From NCBI GenBank assembly GCA_041658075.1, contig JBBAAW010000005.1, forward strand, positions 1 through 48,880: a stretch of 48,880 bases of DNA. The letters are read 5' to 3'. The notes under the pieces were generated by a model. That model saw only the letters and a list, made by a program, of their open reading frames with translations, was not told where the DNA came from and searched no databases. The stretch's first letter is position 1; each line of letters begins with the position of its first letter. The DNA is from JBBAAW01 sp041658075. Its GTDB lineage: Bacteria; Patescibacteriota; WWE3; UBA101185; UBA10185. Position numbers and translations under genes: made by a program. Of this stretch, positions 39,535 to 48,623 are shown in pieces.

Positions 39535-42249
39535 CTATGGGTTGGTGTTTTCGCCGCCGTAAATGACTAGTTTTATAGAGTCCTCTGCTATTCGACCGCT
39601 TTTATCCAGAGCTTTTATCTTAAACTCCTTTTCGCCCGCGTCCTTGGGAGTAAAAACAAAGTTATAGCCGTAAGGAAAGGATTTGTCCGTAGTAACATGA
39701 TCACCATCCATGTAAATATCAACCTGGGCAATCTCACTCTCACTCCAGGCGTCAACCTTAAGCCTAAACTCTAACGGGACAACCTGCCCGTCCTCAAAAC
39801 CCACGATGTCAGCAGAGATTTTACCTCCGGAAGAATTACCATCCGCATCAAAAGCAAGTTTTGACGTAGTGGTGGGAGGGAAGTACGTGTCGTCCCCACC
39901 GTACTTTTCGGAAACCCACTTGTCGACTTCATCCTGCCATTCCGGAAGCTCTGCTTTTATCTTAATATAGTTCTTGACTTTAGTTTTTCCCGCGTCTTTA
40001 CAAGCTTGGTTGGCAATCTTTCCGTCCACCTTGCAAACTTCCAGCTTTTGATACCAATCGCTAACCGCTGTAGGCTCCGTGCCGTTAACAAACCACTCCT
40101 GGCGCTTCTCTCCGTCACCGTAGGGCAGCATCCCTGTGAGCTTATCAATTTCCATTTTTTTAACGGTTTTAGACGCCTCAAATTTTTCCAACGGCTTTTT
40201 ATTGTCGTTACCGTAATACATTTTTATGTATTCCTTCATGAAGCGGTTGTAGATAGGTGTAGCACCTGTAATACCAGAGGCCAGATAGGGGTTCATTTTG
40301 TCGTTATTGTTGTTGCCCACCCAAGCTCCTGCTACTACATAAGGAGTAAAACCAATTGCATAGTTGTCGCGCTTGTCATCGGTGGTACCGGTTTTAACTG
40401 CCACCTCGTGTCCAGGAATATTTAACAGACTCCCAAAACCAAAAGCCTCGCTTCGCGCTCCATCGTCAGACAAGATATCAGAAATTAAAAAGGCTACTTC
40501 TTCACTTAAAGCCCGAGTTCCCCCAGTGTCGACCCATTTATACAGCATCCCTCCGCCTGCATCACGAACCTCCAAAACAGCTTCCGGCTGCCTAAACATC
40601 CCTTTGGCGGGGAAAACACTAAAAGCGCCTGTCATTTCCAAAAGTTTGGTTTCTCCGCCACCTAAAGTAAGCGCGAGTCCGTAACCTTCCGGTCGACTAA
40701 AAGAAGTAATACCCATCTTCTTGGCCTGCTCCATCATATTGCTTATCCCAGAAAGTTTTAAAGCCTTAACAGCGGGAATGTTTAAGGAGTTGCCAAGAGC
40801 TTTTCTAAGCGACATAGGACCTCTAAACAATCCGTCATAATTTACAGCTTTATAAACCTTTTGACCTGCCATGTTTTCAAAAGTGGTGGGAACATCCATA
40901 AAAGGGAAGGACGCGGTGTAGCCCTTAGTTAGCATGGTGGCATAAGTTATGGGCTTTATAGAGGAACCAGGTTGACGGAGGGCAAGCGTTACGTTTAGGT
41001 TGGGGTCAAAAACGCACGACCCAGGACCCGTAGCGCCGGACACGCAACCCGGGGGTTCGGGATCGGCAAAGTAGTCCTTGGAACCCACCATAGCCAAAAT
41101 TTGACCAGTTTTGGGATCAATTACCACCATGGAACCATTTCCTACATCAAGATTCCTAGCTTTTTCCACTTCTTCTTTAACAATTTTTTCTGCCATTTCC
41201 TGCACGGCTAAATCTAGTGTGGTAATGACAATTAAACCTCCGCCTTCAATTCTATCTTCACCATACTTTTGGGCAAGAAGCTCTTTGACGTAAAAGACAA
41301 AGTGGGGCGCCAAAAAAGAGGCGTGAGCCCGCTCAAACTTAAGTTCCTCTTTTTTGGCGCTCTCATACTCCTCGTTAGTAATAAAATGTCTCTTCCCGTC
41401 AATCCCCATCCAGCCCCGCACATTCATTAAATACAAAACATAGTCTTTTCGTGCTAAACCCTTAGACGGATCGGAACTATAATAGGAATACACAGAAGGA
41501 CTTTGCGGTAATCCAGCCAAATAGGCTGCCTCCGCTAACGATAAATCCTTGGGATCCTTATTAAAGTAAGCTTTGGACGAAGTTAAAGCGCCGTAGTTCT
41601 GGCCACCGTAAGGCGTTTCATTTAAGTACATCTGCAAAATCTCGTCTTTAGAATACTTACTTTCCAATTGCAAGGCTAAAATAAACTCTTTAATTTTTCT
41701 AGTCACTGTTCTTTCCTGCGACAGCAAAGTATTTTTAACCACCTGTTGGGTAAGAGTGGAACCTCCCTGCAAGTCGCCGCCAAAAAAAGTATTTTTTAAC
41801 GCTCGCAACATTCCCCTTGGAGAAAACCCGCTGTGGGTATAAAAGTCGGCATCTTCCGTTGCCAAAGTAGCGCGCTGCAAATTTTGCGAAATATCTTTAA
41901 GTTGCACCAGCTCGCGATTCTTTTCCCCATAAACCTCGTAAATCAGTTTGCTGTTTCGGTCCAAAATTCTTGTGGATAATTCCTGGCTGCGGTTCAAAAG
42001 TTTATCAGGCGACGGAAGTTGATAGGAAAAAACCGCAAAAACCACCATACTTAAAACAAAAAAGCCCACTATCCCAACCAAGAAAGCCGACGCGAGGTAG
42101 GTTAGAATCATAAGTTTTTTGCTGGCATACTTGCGTCGCCCTAAAATCACATTTCTCCCTCCACCGTCCTGACTCGATCTCTGTGACGGCTTAACGCTTT
42201 CAATAAATGCCGCTATTCTTCTTTTTATTCTTGAAGACGATCTAATCAC
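39535..42249 (-). CDS. Class A penicillin-binding protein (PBP1a-like)
   Basis: A 904-residue bifunctional cell-wall enzyme. N-terminal basic cytoplasmic part, one membrane helix (LASAFLVGIVGFFVLSMVVF), a glycosyltransferase-51 domain (EDADFYTHSGFSPRGMLRA in pieces; GGSTLTQQVVKN; SKDEILQMYLNETPYG), then a transpeptidase with SxxK in RQPGSSIKPITYA, SxN in LGNSLNIPA and KTG in VAVKTGTTDDKRD. A C-terminal Ig-like beta domain (about 800-904) follows. It polymerises and cross-links peptidoglycan outside the membrane. Start GTG 42249: TAAAAT (42261-42256) lies exactly six bases upstream on this strand, so it is leaderless. Confidence 0.95.
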   Translation of the reverse strand: MIRSSSRIKRRIAAFIESVKPSQRSSQDGGGRNVILGRRKYASKKLMILTYLASAFLVGIVGFFVLSMVVFAVFSYQLPSPDKLLNRSQELSTRILDRNSKLIYEVYGEKNRELVQLKDISQNLQRATLATEDADFYTHSGFSPRGMLRALKNTFFGGDLQGGSTLTQQVVKNTLLSQERTVTRKIKEFILALQLESKYSKDEILQMYLNETPYGGQNYGALTSSKAYFNKDPKDLSLAEAAYLAGLPQSPSVYSYYSSDPSKGLARKDYVLYLMNVRGWMGIDGKRHFITNEEYESAKKEELKFERAHASFLAPHFVFYVKELLAQKYGEDRIEGGGLIVITTLDLAVQEMAEKIVKEEVEKARNLDVGNGSMVVIDPKTGQILAMVGSKDYFADPEPPGCVSGATGPGSCVFDPNLNVTLALRQPGSSIKPITYATMLTKGYTASFPFMDVPTTFENMAGQKVYKAVNYDGLFRGPMSLRKALGNSLNIPAVKALKLSGISNMMEQAKKMGITSFSRPEGYGLALTLGGGETKLLEMTGAFSVFPAKGMFRQPEAVLEVRDAGGGMLYKWVDTGGTRALSEEVAFLISDILSDDGARSEAFGFGSLLNIPGHEVAVKTGTTDDKRDNYAIGFTPYVVAGAWVGNNNNDKMNPYLASGITGATPIYNRFMKEYIKMYYGNDNKKPLEKFEASKTVKKMEIDKLTGMLPYGDGEKRQEWFVNGTEPTAVSDWYQKLEVCKVDGKIANQACKDAGKTKVKNYIKIKAELPEWQDEVDKWVSEKYGGDDTYFPPTTTSKLAFDADGNSSGGKISADIVGFEDGQVVPLEFRLKVDAWSESEIAQVDIYMDGDHVTTDKSFPYGYNFVFTPKDAGEKEFKIKALDKSGRIAEDSIKLVIYGGENTNP

Positions 42250-42293
42250 TTTTTGATTTTAACACCTTTCAAATGGTATATTCTACCTAGATC
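42250..42293. promoter_or_regulatory. Divergent promoters of the penicillin-binding protein and tyrS
   Basis: Minus strand: TAAAAT (42261-42256) six bases before GTG. Plus strand: extended -10 TGG-TATATT (box 42277-42282) 11 bases before the tyrS ATG. Both fit in 44 bases. Confidence 0.6.
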
Positions 42294-43532
42294 ATGTCAA
42301 AAATACTAATCGACAAAGAAAAAATTGAGCGCTTTTTAAACCGAGGAGTGGCAAACATTTACCCAAATGTGTCAGAACTTAGAAAAAAGCTAGAAAGCGG
42401 CGATCGACTTAGAGTTTATCAAGGCTTTGACCCAACAGGACCATACTTACACGTAGGTCATGCTATGGGAGTTAGAGCTTTGCGGCTTCTACAGGAAATG
42501 GGTCACGAAGTTATTTTCTTGGTAGGCGATTACACGGCAAAAGTTGGCGATCCCGATAAAGACGCTACCAGAGAAATTCTTACCGATGTAGAAATTGAGC
42601 ATAACATGGAAGGTTGGAAAAAACAGGTTTCTAAACTTATCGACTTTGAAGGAGAAAATCCAGTTTTGTTTAAGAGAAATTACGAATGGCTATCAAAACT
42701 AACGCCGGAAGACCTTATTAAATTAATGTCGCACGCCACCGTTCAACAGATGGTCGAGCGCGATTTGTTCCAAAAACGGATTGCTAACAATAACATGATT
42801 CAGCTGCAGGAGTTCATCTACCCCTTAATGCAGGGTTACGATAGCGTGGCTATGAATGTCGACATTGAAATTGGAGGGACGGATCAAACCTTTAATATGC
42901 TAATGGGTCGACATTTAGTAAAAGAGTATTTGGGAAAAGAGAAATTTGTCCGCACTAACAAAATGATGGATGCGCCGGACAGCAAAACCATGAGCAAAAC
43001 CAAAGGCAACGGAATTAACCTCTCAGACACGCCGGAGATAATGTACGGAAAAGCCATGTCGTATAACGACGCACACATTTTGGTCGGTTTGGAATTATTA
43101 ACGGACACTGCTGATAGAGAAATCGCGGAGATTAAAGTGGCAATCGAAAAGGGAGAAAACCCCATGATTTACAAAAAACTTATGGCCAAAAGAATTGTAA
43201 GCATATTACATGGAGAAAAGGCAGGGATGGAAGCAGAGAGCAAATTTAATAAAACCGTCCAAAACAAAGAAATCAATCAGGAAAGTGTATCGCCGTCAAA
43301 AGCACCCGATGATAATACCTTGCTAGAATTCCTAAAAACCGCCACAGAGGGTAGGTATTCGTCGGGCGAGATAAAAAGAGTTATAGAGCAGGGAGGGGTA
43401 GTGGTTATCAAAGAGCAAGGAGGGGTAGTGAAAAGTAGACAAAAAGTTACTGACTTCAACGCGAGAGTTGATACAAGTCCAGATACTATTTACAAATTCG
43501 GCAAGCGGGAATTTTTTAGACCTGTGAGATAG
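42294..43532 (+). CDS. tyrS: Tyrosine--tRNA ligase
   Basis: A class I synthetase, 412 residues. The HIGH-like motif is HVGHAMG in GPYLHVGHAMG, and KMSKS is represented by KTMSKTKGN. Tyr-binding parts YDSVAMNVDIEIGGTDQ and MLMGRHL are in place. The C-terminal S4-like domain contains an odd near-perfect tandem repeat of nine residues (EQGGVVVIK then EQGGVV), matched by a repeated 18-base block at 43387 and 43414. The end overlaps the convergent EEP gene by 17 bases. Confidence 0.94.
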   Translation: MSKILIDKEKIERFLNRGVANIYPNVSELRKKLESGDRLRVYQGFDPTGPYLHVGHAMGVRALRLLQEMGHEVIFLVGDYTAKVGDPDKDATREILTDVEIEHNMEGWKKQVSKLIDFEGENPVLFKRNYEWLSKLTPEDLIKLMSHATVQQMVERDLFQKRIANNNMIQLQEFIYPLMQGYDSVAMNVDIEIGGTDQTFNMLMGRHLVKEYLGKEKFVRTNKMMDAPDSKTMSKTKGNGINLSDTPEIMYGKAMSYNDAHILVGLELLTDTADREIAEIKVAIEKGENPMIYKKLMAKRIVSILHGEKAGMEAESKFNKTVQNKEINQESVSPSKAPDDNTLLEFLKTATEGRYSSGEIKRVIEQGGVVVIKEQGGVVKSRQKVTDFNARVDTSPDTIYKFGKREFFRPVR

Positions 43533-44226
43533 AGGGATCCAGATCAACTACTAGTATCATTGGTAGGTGGTCCGAAACCTCAACATCCGGAACTGAAAAT
43601 TCCTTCACTTTTAATCCTCGGTTAACAAACACGTAATCGGAGAAATACTGCTTACTTTCCGGAAATCTTTCCCAAACAAACTTATTTCTAGTAGTAAGGA
43701 CTTTATATTCGCTGATTAAATTTCTATAACCGCTTTCTTCAAACATCTTTAGGCTCTTAGTATTAAGCTCTAAATTAAAATCTCCCCCGATTATTTTTAT
43801 ACCTTCAAGTGACCTAAATCTCTCTATTATTTCCCGGGATTGGCGTAATCTGCCTACATTGTCTAACTTATCGCCCGGTTCAGATACTCCGTGAACATTG
43901 CAGATATGCACGTCCCTATCATTAATTTGTATATGTGTATATAGTGCCAGTCCAGTACCTGGTGTATTGAGTAATAGAGTCTCACTAAAAAGAATATTGG
44001 TATCTTTTTTTAAGTACGTTGCCTGGGGAAAATAGTCTGTGTCTGAAAGATATTTACAATCCGCAACCATGTTGTAATTTAGAAGTATATCTTTACATAA
44101 CCATTTTGTTTTTTCATAGGCCTCCTGCAAGCAAAACACATCCGTATCTTGTGCGTGTTTCTCAATAAACTCTTTCACATTATCTTTATTTGTACAATCC
44201 CATATATTTAAAAATACTATTTTCAC
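43516..44226 (-). CDS. Endonuclease/exonuclease/phosphatase (EEP) family protein
   Basis: An EEP fold: KIVFLNIWDC (start strand), FCLQEAYEKTK (metal-binding Glu), ICNVHGVSEPG, IIGGDFNLELN (GDFN with Asp and Asn of the active site) and the end DHLPMILVVDL (SDH motif). It could hydrolyse phosphodiesters in DNA, RNA or phospholipids; the substrate is not deducible. GTG 44226 is preferred over the longer frame to 44301: TATTAT (44238-44233) lies exactly six bases upstream and KIVFLN is the typical first strand. From it the protein has 236 residues. The stop overlaps tyrS. Confidence 0.85.
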   Translation of the reverse strand: MKIVFLNIWDCTNKDNVKEFIEKHAQDTDVFCLQEAYEKTKWLCKDILLNYNMVADCKYLSDTDYFPQATYLKKDTNILFSETLLLNTPGTGLALYTHIQINDRDVHICNVHGVSEPGDKLDNVGRLRQSREIIERFRSLEGIKIIGGDFNLELNTKSLKMFEESGYRNLISEYKVLTTRNKFVWERFPESKQYFSDYVFVNRGLKVKEFSVPDVEVSDHLPMILVVDLDPSISQV

Positions 44227-44232
44227 CGCAGA

Positions 44233-44274
44233 ATAATAATTTACTATGAAACAAATATCAATACCTGTTAAAAT
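44233..44274. promoter_or_regulatory. Divergent leaderless promoters
   Basis: Minus strand TATTAT (44238-44233) six bases before GTG 44226. Plus strand extended TGT-TAAAAT (box 44269-44274) six bases before GTG 44281. Equal spacing on both sides. Confidence 0.6.
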
Positions 44275-44280
44275 AGCCTT

Positions 44281-44397
44281 GTGAGCATAAAAGAAATGCA
44301 CAAAACAGCAAAAAAGAAAGATTATTATAAAAAGACTATTATCGTCCTGGCATCGTTAGCTCTTATAGCCACATCTATTTTGCCGTTTATACTCTAA
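44281..44397 (+). CDS. Small single-span membrane peptide, 38 residues
   Basis: Too short for usual gene finding. From GTG 44281 to TAA 44395-44397. A positively charged N-terminus (MHKTAKKKDYYKK) is followed by a hydrophobic helix (TIIVLASLALIATSILPFIL) up to the end, so it should sit in the membrane with the N-terminus inside. Support for its reality is the promoter: extended TAAAAT exactly six bases before the GTG, the same rule as at nearby first genes. Function unknown. It is 46 bases before recG. Confidence 0.6.
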   Translation: MSIKEMHKTAKKKDYYKKTIIVLASLALIATSILPFIL

Positions 44398-44443
44398 ACC
44401 TCACGATCGCTAAACCTAGCAGACGGTGATAAAATCGCCATAT

Positions 44444-46477
44444 ATGCAAAAAGACCTTCTAAACACATCGGTTAGATTCCTCAATAAAGTGGGACCAAAA
44501 TATGAGAAACTTCTGGAAAAACTAGAAATTAAAACCATGGGCGATCTTTTGTATCACATTCCTTTTAGGTATGACGATTACAGTCGAAAAGTGAGAATCC
44601 GCGATGCGATGATAGGAGATGTTGTTTCTATTACCGGATTCCTCGGCAAGGTAACCAACATTGCCACCCCGTACGGGAAAAGATTAACGCTGGCTAGTGT
44701 AATCGACGAGACGGGTAACCTAAGTCTAATTTGGTTCAACCAGCATTATTTAAAGAACACACTAAAAGAAAATAAAAACTACACAATTAGCGGAAAAATT
44801 ACGCTGTATAAAAACAAAAAGTGCATTTTTTCTCCGGAATTTGAAGAAGGGGAGGGAGGTCTTTCCACAGGACGACTGGTGGGAATTTATTCTGAAACGG
44901 CAGGAATTTCCTCCAAATGGCTCCGCTCTAGAAATAACGACATCGTAACTGGTTTTAAGAACGACGGAATTAAGGAGTTTTTACCGCAGGAAATATTATC
45001 AGAGAATACTTTTCCAGAAATCGAAACCAGTTTTAAAAATATACATTTTCCACAAACTTTATGTGACGCGGAAAAAGCCAAGGAACGATTTGCTTTTGAA
45101 GAAATTTTTTTGGAGCTTTTAAAGGTGGAACAAAGAAAGCAGGACTGGAAAAAGGAAAAAAACGGATGTAAAATTTTGTACGAACCCCACAAGAATGCAA
45201 TAGACGCATTAATACAAAGCCTGCCTTTTAAGCTCACAGAGTCGCAAAAAGGCGCGCTGGACGGCATAATCGCCGATCTACACGAGGACACCCCCATGAA
45301 CAGGTTGCTGGAAGGAGATGTGGGAAGCGGGAAAACCGTGGTAGGTCTAATTGTGTCGTACCTTTGTTACTTAAACGGCTATAAGACTATTTTAATGGCG
45401 CCCACGGAAATTTTAGCACAACAACATTTTGACACTTTTAACACATTTATTACTCAAAAATTTGATCCGTGTACAAAAGTTATTCAAAAGACTTCCTATA
45501 AGAATACTAATATTACCCAAGATTTCGACATTGCCATAGGAACCCACGCTCTTTTGTACTCGGAAATGACAATCGAGAAGATCGGACTGGTAATAATAGA
45601 TGAGCAGCACCGATTTGGGGTGGAACAAAGAAGTCAACTATTAAATATGACGAAAGAAAATATAGTACCAAACCTACTTTCCATGACGGCCACACCCATT
45701 CCAAGAACTTTGTCGCTAACGGTGTACGGGGATCTTGATGTATCAGTTTTAAAGCCACACACGGAAGAGGGTAGAAAAGTGCAAACCAGGGTCGCCACGG
45801 GAAAAGCGCGGGAAAAGCTTTATCAGTGGATAAAAACACAAAGTCAACAAACTTTTATTGTTTGTCCGTTTATTGAGCAGTCACACAACGAAGACTTTGT
45901 AAATGTAAAAGCGGCAGAAAAAGAGTTTAAAGAATTACAAAAAATTCTACCAGCAGATCAGATGCGTCTAATTCACGGCAGAATGAAACCAAAAGAAAAA
46001 CAAGCGGCAATTGAAGAATTCAAAACCGGGAAGGTGAGATATTTAATATCCACTCCCGTAGTAGAAGTGGGAATAGATGTTCCAGAAGCATCAATCATCG
46101 TAATAGAAAGCGCCGAAAGATATGGTTTAGCGTCGTTGCATCAGCTTAGAGGTCGAGTTGGACGACTTGGCCAACAGGGATACTGCTTCTTAATCTACAC
46201 CGGCAGTTCCCAAAAGTCTCGTGAGCGACTAAAATACATGGAAACTCTTAACGACGGTATGGAACTGGCGGAAATTGATCTTAAAATGCGGGGTCAGGGC
46301 GATATTTTTGGTACAATGCAAAGCGGAGTAAGAAACTTTAAAATTGCCAGCGTTTATGATGTGAAACTTTTGGAAAAAGCTAAGCGGGAAGCCCAAAAAT
46401 ACTTTGCTGAATTAGAAAAATACCCGCTTTTGCGGGAAAGAATTGAACAGGCGGGCAAATTTGTAGGTCAAAATTAG
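44444..46477 (+). CDS. recG: ATP-dependent DNA helicase RecG
   Basis: Remodels stalled replication forks and branched DNA. The N-terminal wedge/OB domain has LLYHIPFRYDDYS and ITGFLGKV. The helicase core has motif I GDVGSGKTVV, DEQHRFGVEQR (motif II), MTATPIPRTLSL (III), VEVGIDVPEAS and QLRGRVGRLGQQGYCFLIY (VI). The end has RGQGDIFGTMQSG. From ATG 44444, eight bases after TAAAAT, it has 677 residues, normal length. An upstream in-frame ATG at 44426 lies before this promoter. Confidence 0.96.
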   Translation: MQKDLLNTSVRFLNKVGPKYEKLLEKLEIKTMGDLLYHIPFRYDDYSRKVRIRDAMIGDVVSITGFLGKVTNIATPYGKRLTLASVIDETGNLSLIWFNQHYLKNTLKENKNYTISGKITLYKNKKCIFSPEFEEGEGGLSTGRLVGIYSETAGISSKWLRSRNNDIVTGFKNDGIKEFLPQEILSENTFPEIETSFKNIHFPQTLCDAEKAKERFAFEEIFLELLKVEQRKQDWKKEKNGCKILYEPHKNAIDALIQSLPFKLTESQKGALDGIIADLHEDTPMNRLLEGDVGSGKTVVGLIVSYLCYLNGYKTILMAPTEILAQQHFDTFNTFITQKFDPCTKVIQKTSYKNTNITQDFDIAIGTHALLYSEMTIEKIGLVIIDEQHRFGVEQRSQLLNMTKENIVPNLLSMTATPIPRTLSLTVYGDLDVSVLKPHTEEGRKVQTRVATGKAREKLYQWIKTQSQQTFIVCPFIEQSHNEDFVNVKAAEKEFKELQKILPADQMRLIHGRMKPKEKQAAIEEFKTGKVRYLISTPVVEVGIDVPEASIIVIESAERYGLASLHQLRGRVGRLGQQGYCFLIYTGSSQKSRERLKYMETLNDGMELAEIDLKMRGQGDIFGTMQSGVRNFKIASVYDVKLLEKAKREAQKYFAELEKYPLLRERIEQAGKFVGQN

Positions 46478-46501
46478 TTGTCTTCGCACCATCTTCGGGT
46501 A

Positions 46502-46507
46502 TATAAT
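46502..46507 (+). promoter_or_regulatory. -10 box of the RhuM-Fic gene
   Basis: A perfect TATAAT followed by six bases (acggat) and GTG 46514. It sets the start: the frame's earlier ATG at 46478 lies upstream of this box. Confidence 0.65.
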
Positions 46508-46513
46508 ACGGAT

Positions 46514-47485
46514 GTGAAGAAAAAAAGTAATCAATTAGTTATCTATCAAACAAGGTCAGGCTCGATTGAGTTAAAAAGTGACATAAAAGCCGAAACAATC
46601 TGGGCGAGCCTGGATCAAATAGCAGCAGTTTTCGGTCGCGACAAATCTGTTATATCCCGTCATATCAACAATATTCTTGAAACCGGGGAGCTAGGAAAAA
46701 GGGCAACTGTTGCAAAAATTGCAACTGTTCAAACGGAGGGAGGAAGAGAAATCAGCCGTAAAATTGAGTATTTCAATCTTGATATGATTCTATCGGTAGG
46801 ATACCGAGTAAACTCTGTTCAAGCTACTTTATTTAGAAAATGGGCTACCAAAATCCTTAGAGAGTATATCGTGGAGGGATACACGGTAAATAAAAGTCGC
46901 ATAGCTAAAAACTGCCAGCAATTCCTAAAGACCGTAGAGGAGATAAAATTCTTGTCACCGTCAAGCGAACTTATACATACCGGCGATGTAATCGAACTCA
47001 TAGGCCTTTACGCAGATACCTGGGTTTCTTTGGAAGCGTACGATAAAGGCGAGCTTAAAACGAAACAGATAACCAAAAAAAGCGTGGATTTTACAGCGCA
47101 GAAGCTTGAGAAGGAGTTAGCAAACTTAAAATCGGAATTATTATCTAAAAGTCAAGCAACCCAAATCTTTGGTGTAGAGCAAAATCCCGGAACGCTCACA
47201 GGAATTGTGGGCAATATTATGCAATCCTTTGGTGGTAAGGATCTTTATCCCAGCATAGAAGAAAAATCCGCCCACCTTTTGTATTTTATGGTTAAAGATC
47301 ACCCCTTTATGGATGGCAACAAAAGAAGCGCCGCTTTTGCCTTTATTTGGGTGTTAAAACAAGCGGGGATTCTAAACACCAACAAACTAACGCCTCCGGC
47401 CCTTACGGCACTGACCATTTTAATTGCCGAAAGTAATTCAAAAGATAAAGAAAGGGTTATCAAGCTGATATCCAGCCTTTTCTAG
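46514..47485 (+). CDS. RhuM-like and Fic/Doc domain fusion protein
   Basis: From GTG 46514 about 323 residues. The N-terminal part is RhuM-like: SIELKSDIKAETIWASLDQIAAVFGRDKSVISRHI (in pieces), then YFNLDMILSVGYRVNSVQATLFRKWAT. The C-terminal part is a Fic/Doc domain with HPFMDGNKRSAAFAF (HxFxDGNKR). Fic domains usually attach AMP or another phosphoryl group to a target protein; RhuM-Fic proteins are common near toxin-antitoxin or defence genes. No antitoxin or inhibitory motif is obvious next to it, but a regulatory helix could be within the N-terminal part. The target is unknown. Confidence 0.88.
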   Translation: MKKKSNQLVIYQTRSGSIELKSDIKAETIWASLDQIAAVFGRDKSVISRHINNILETGELGKRATVAKIATVQTEGGREISRKIEYFNLDMILSVGYRVNSVQATLFRKWATKILREYIVEGYTVNKSRIAKNCQQFLKTVEEIKFLSPSSELIHTGDVIELIGLYADTWVSLEAYDKGELKTKQITKKSVDFTAQKLEKELANLKSELLSKSQATQIFGVEQNPGTLTGIVGNIMQSFGGKDLYPSIEEKSAHLLYFMVKDHPFMDGNKRSAAFAFIWVLKQAGILNTNKLTPPALTALTILIAESNSKDKERVIKLISSLF

Positions 47486-47486
47486 T

Positions 47487-48032
47487 ATGATACGAATTAC
47501 ATCAGGAATAGCAAAAGGCAAAAAGCTTCAATTGCCAAATAATAAAAGGGTAACCGCTGTAAAAGAGGTGGTAAAATTGGCGATATTCTCCATCATCGGC
47601 GATAAAATGGAAAACGCCACTTGCCTTGATCTTTTTTCTGGAAGCGGGAACCTTGGAATAGAGGCCTTAAGCAGGGGAGCTAGTTTTTGCGACTTTATAG
47701 ACGAGTCAAAATACTCTATTGAAACCATAGAAAAAAACCTTAAAAACTGCGGACTCACGGATCGCGCTAACCCCATTTGGGACGACGTCCTAAAGTTTTT
47801 GGCTAACGTCGAAAGTAAGTACGACATTATTTTTGCCGACCCCTATTACACAGAAACAAACCACAGACATCTTATTAAACTTGCTATGGAAAGATTAAAC
47901 CCCAATGGACTCTTTTTTCTTTTATCGTCAGCAGGTATCGCATCGATTGAGTTACCCAAAGAACTTATTGACTCCGTCCAAGTAGAAACCCGCAAATATG
48001 GCAAAACTTTGTTGACAATAATTACGCATTAG
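47487..48032 (+). CDS. rsmD: 16S rRNA (guanine-N2)-methyltransferase RsmD
   Basis: Methylates G966 of 16S rRNA. Motifs: RITSGIAKGKKLQLP at the start, CLDLFSGSGNLGIEALSRGA for SAM binding (split: CLDLFSGSGNLG), and FADPYYTE, a DPxY catalytic motif with Tyr in place of Pro in the usual DPPY. 181 residues, normal. It starts one base after the previous stop, so it is in that operon. Confidence 0.93.
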   Translation: MIRITSGIAKGKKLQLPNNKRVTAVKEVVKLAIFSIIGDKMENATCLDLFSGSGNLGIEALSRGASFCDFIDESKYSIETIEKNLKNCGLTDRANPIWDDVLKFLANVESKYDIIFADPYYTETNHRHLIKLAMERLNPNGLFFLLSSAGIASIELPKELIDSVQVETRKYGKTLLTIITH

Positions 48033-48103
48033 ATAAAACAAAGATTAATTGTTATAATATCCACATTCACGACCTTAGTGAAAATAAGCGCGGAGGAACT
48101 AGG

Positions 48104-48337
48104 ATGAGCAGGCTTATTAATGTGCAGATGGGGACCGGAGCAGGACTACTCGGTCTGCAACTGGAAAAAGTCCCAGATGTCGGTGACGAAATTACAATCA
48201 CCAACGCCAACTTCGTCGACATGCCGCGGGCAGTGCTGCGCAGGATGGAAGTTCTGGGACTAACACTCAGAATCACCGAGGTACACGTCAGCAGCGGAAA
48301 AACCTGGTGCGCTTACACCCAGATCCAGGTACGCTGA
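48104..48337 (+). CDS. Small hypothetical protein, first of two paralogues (GC-richer)
   Basis: 77 residues, mostly beta: a repeated-looking EKVPDVGDEITITNANFVDMP and a C-terminal TEVHVSSGKTWCAYTQIQV. The next gene has a matching RAPKVGDVVQITTTNFVVEM (both in under 20-residue parts), so the two arose by duplication. The fold suggests a small beta-barrel. No family recognised. GGAGGAAC lies before the ATG, and TATAAT at 48054-48059 gives a leader of about 40 bases, unlike the leaderless genes around. GC content is higher than its neighbours. Confidence 0.6.
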   Translation: MSRLINVQMGTGAGLLGLQLEKVPDVGDEITITNANFVDMPRAVLRRMEVLGLTLRITEVHVSSGKTWCAYTQIQVR

Positions 48338-48361
48338 CAGATCTGGAAGAGGAGAGAAACG

Positions 48362-48604
48362 ATGAGATTGGATCCAACAGTCAAGGTGGTTTTTGGCGAC
48401 AGAAGGAACGGAGTTGTATTGCGTCTCAAAAGAGCCCCAAAGGTGGGGGACGTAGTCCAAATCACTACCACCAACTTTGTGGTGGAAATGGGGCGTAGTA
48501 GCTTTGGAGTGGGTCAAAGACACTCAGTCACCTCAGTGAGGAAGATCCCACAACCTGGCCTCGAACGAGACGGCTACGAATGCAAAACCGCTCTCCTATC
48601 GTAA
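48362..48604 (+). CDS. Small hypothetical protein, second of two paralogues (GC-richer)
   Basis: 80 residues, the tandem paralogue of the preceding gene: VLRLKRAPKVGDVVQITT and NFVVEMGRSSFG align with VPDVGDEITITNANFV and the following MP. A GAGG-type Shine-Dalgarno (GAAGAGGAG) precedes the ATG. The C-terminus differs (QPGLERDGYECKTALLS). A strong hairpin follows. No function can be given. Confidence 0.6.
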   Translation: MRLDPTVKVVFGDRRNGVVLRLKRAPKVGDVVQITTTNFVVEMGRSSFGVGQRHSVTSVRKIPQPGLERDGYECKTALLS

Positions 48605-48623
48605 GGGCCTTGTCCAAGAAACT

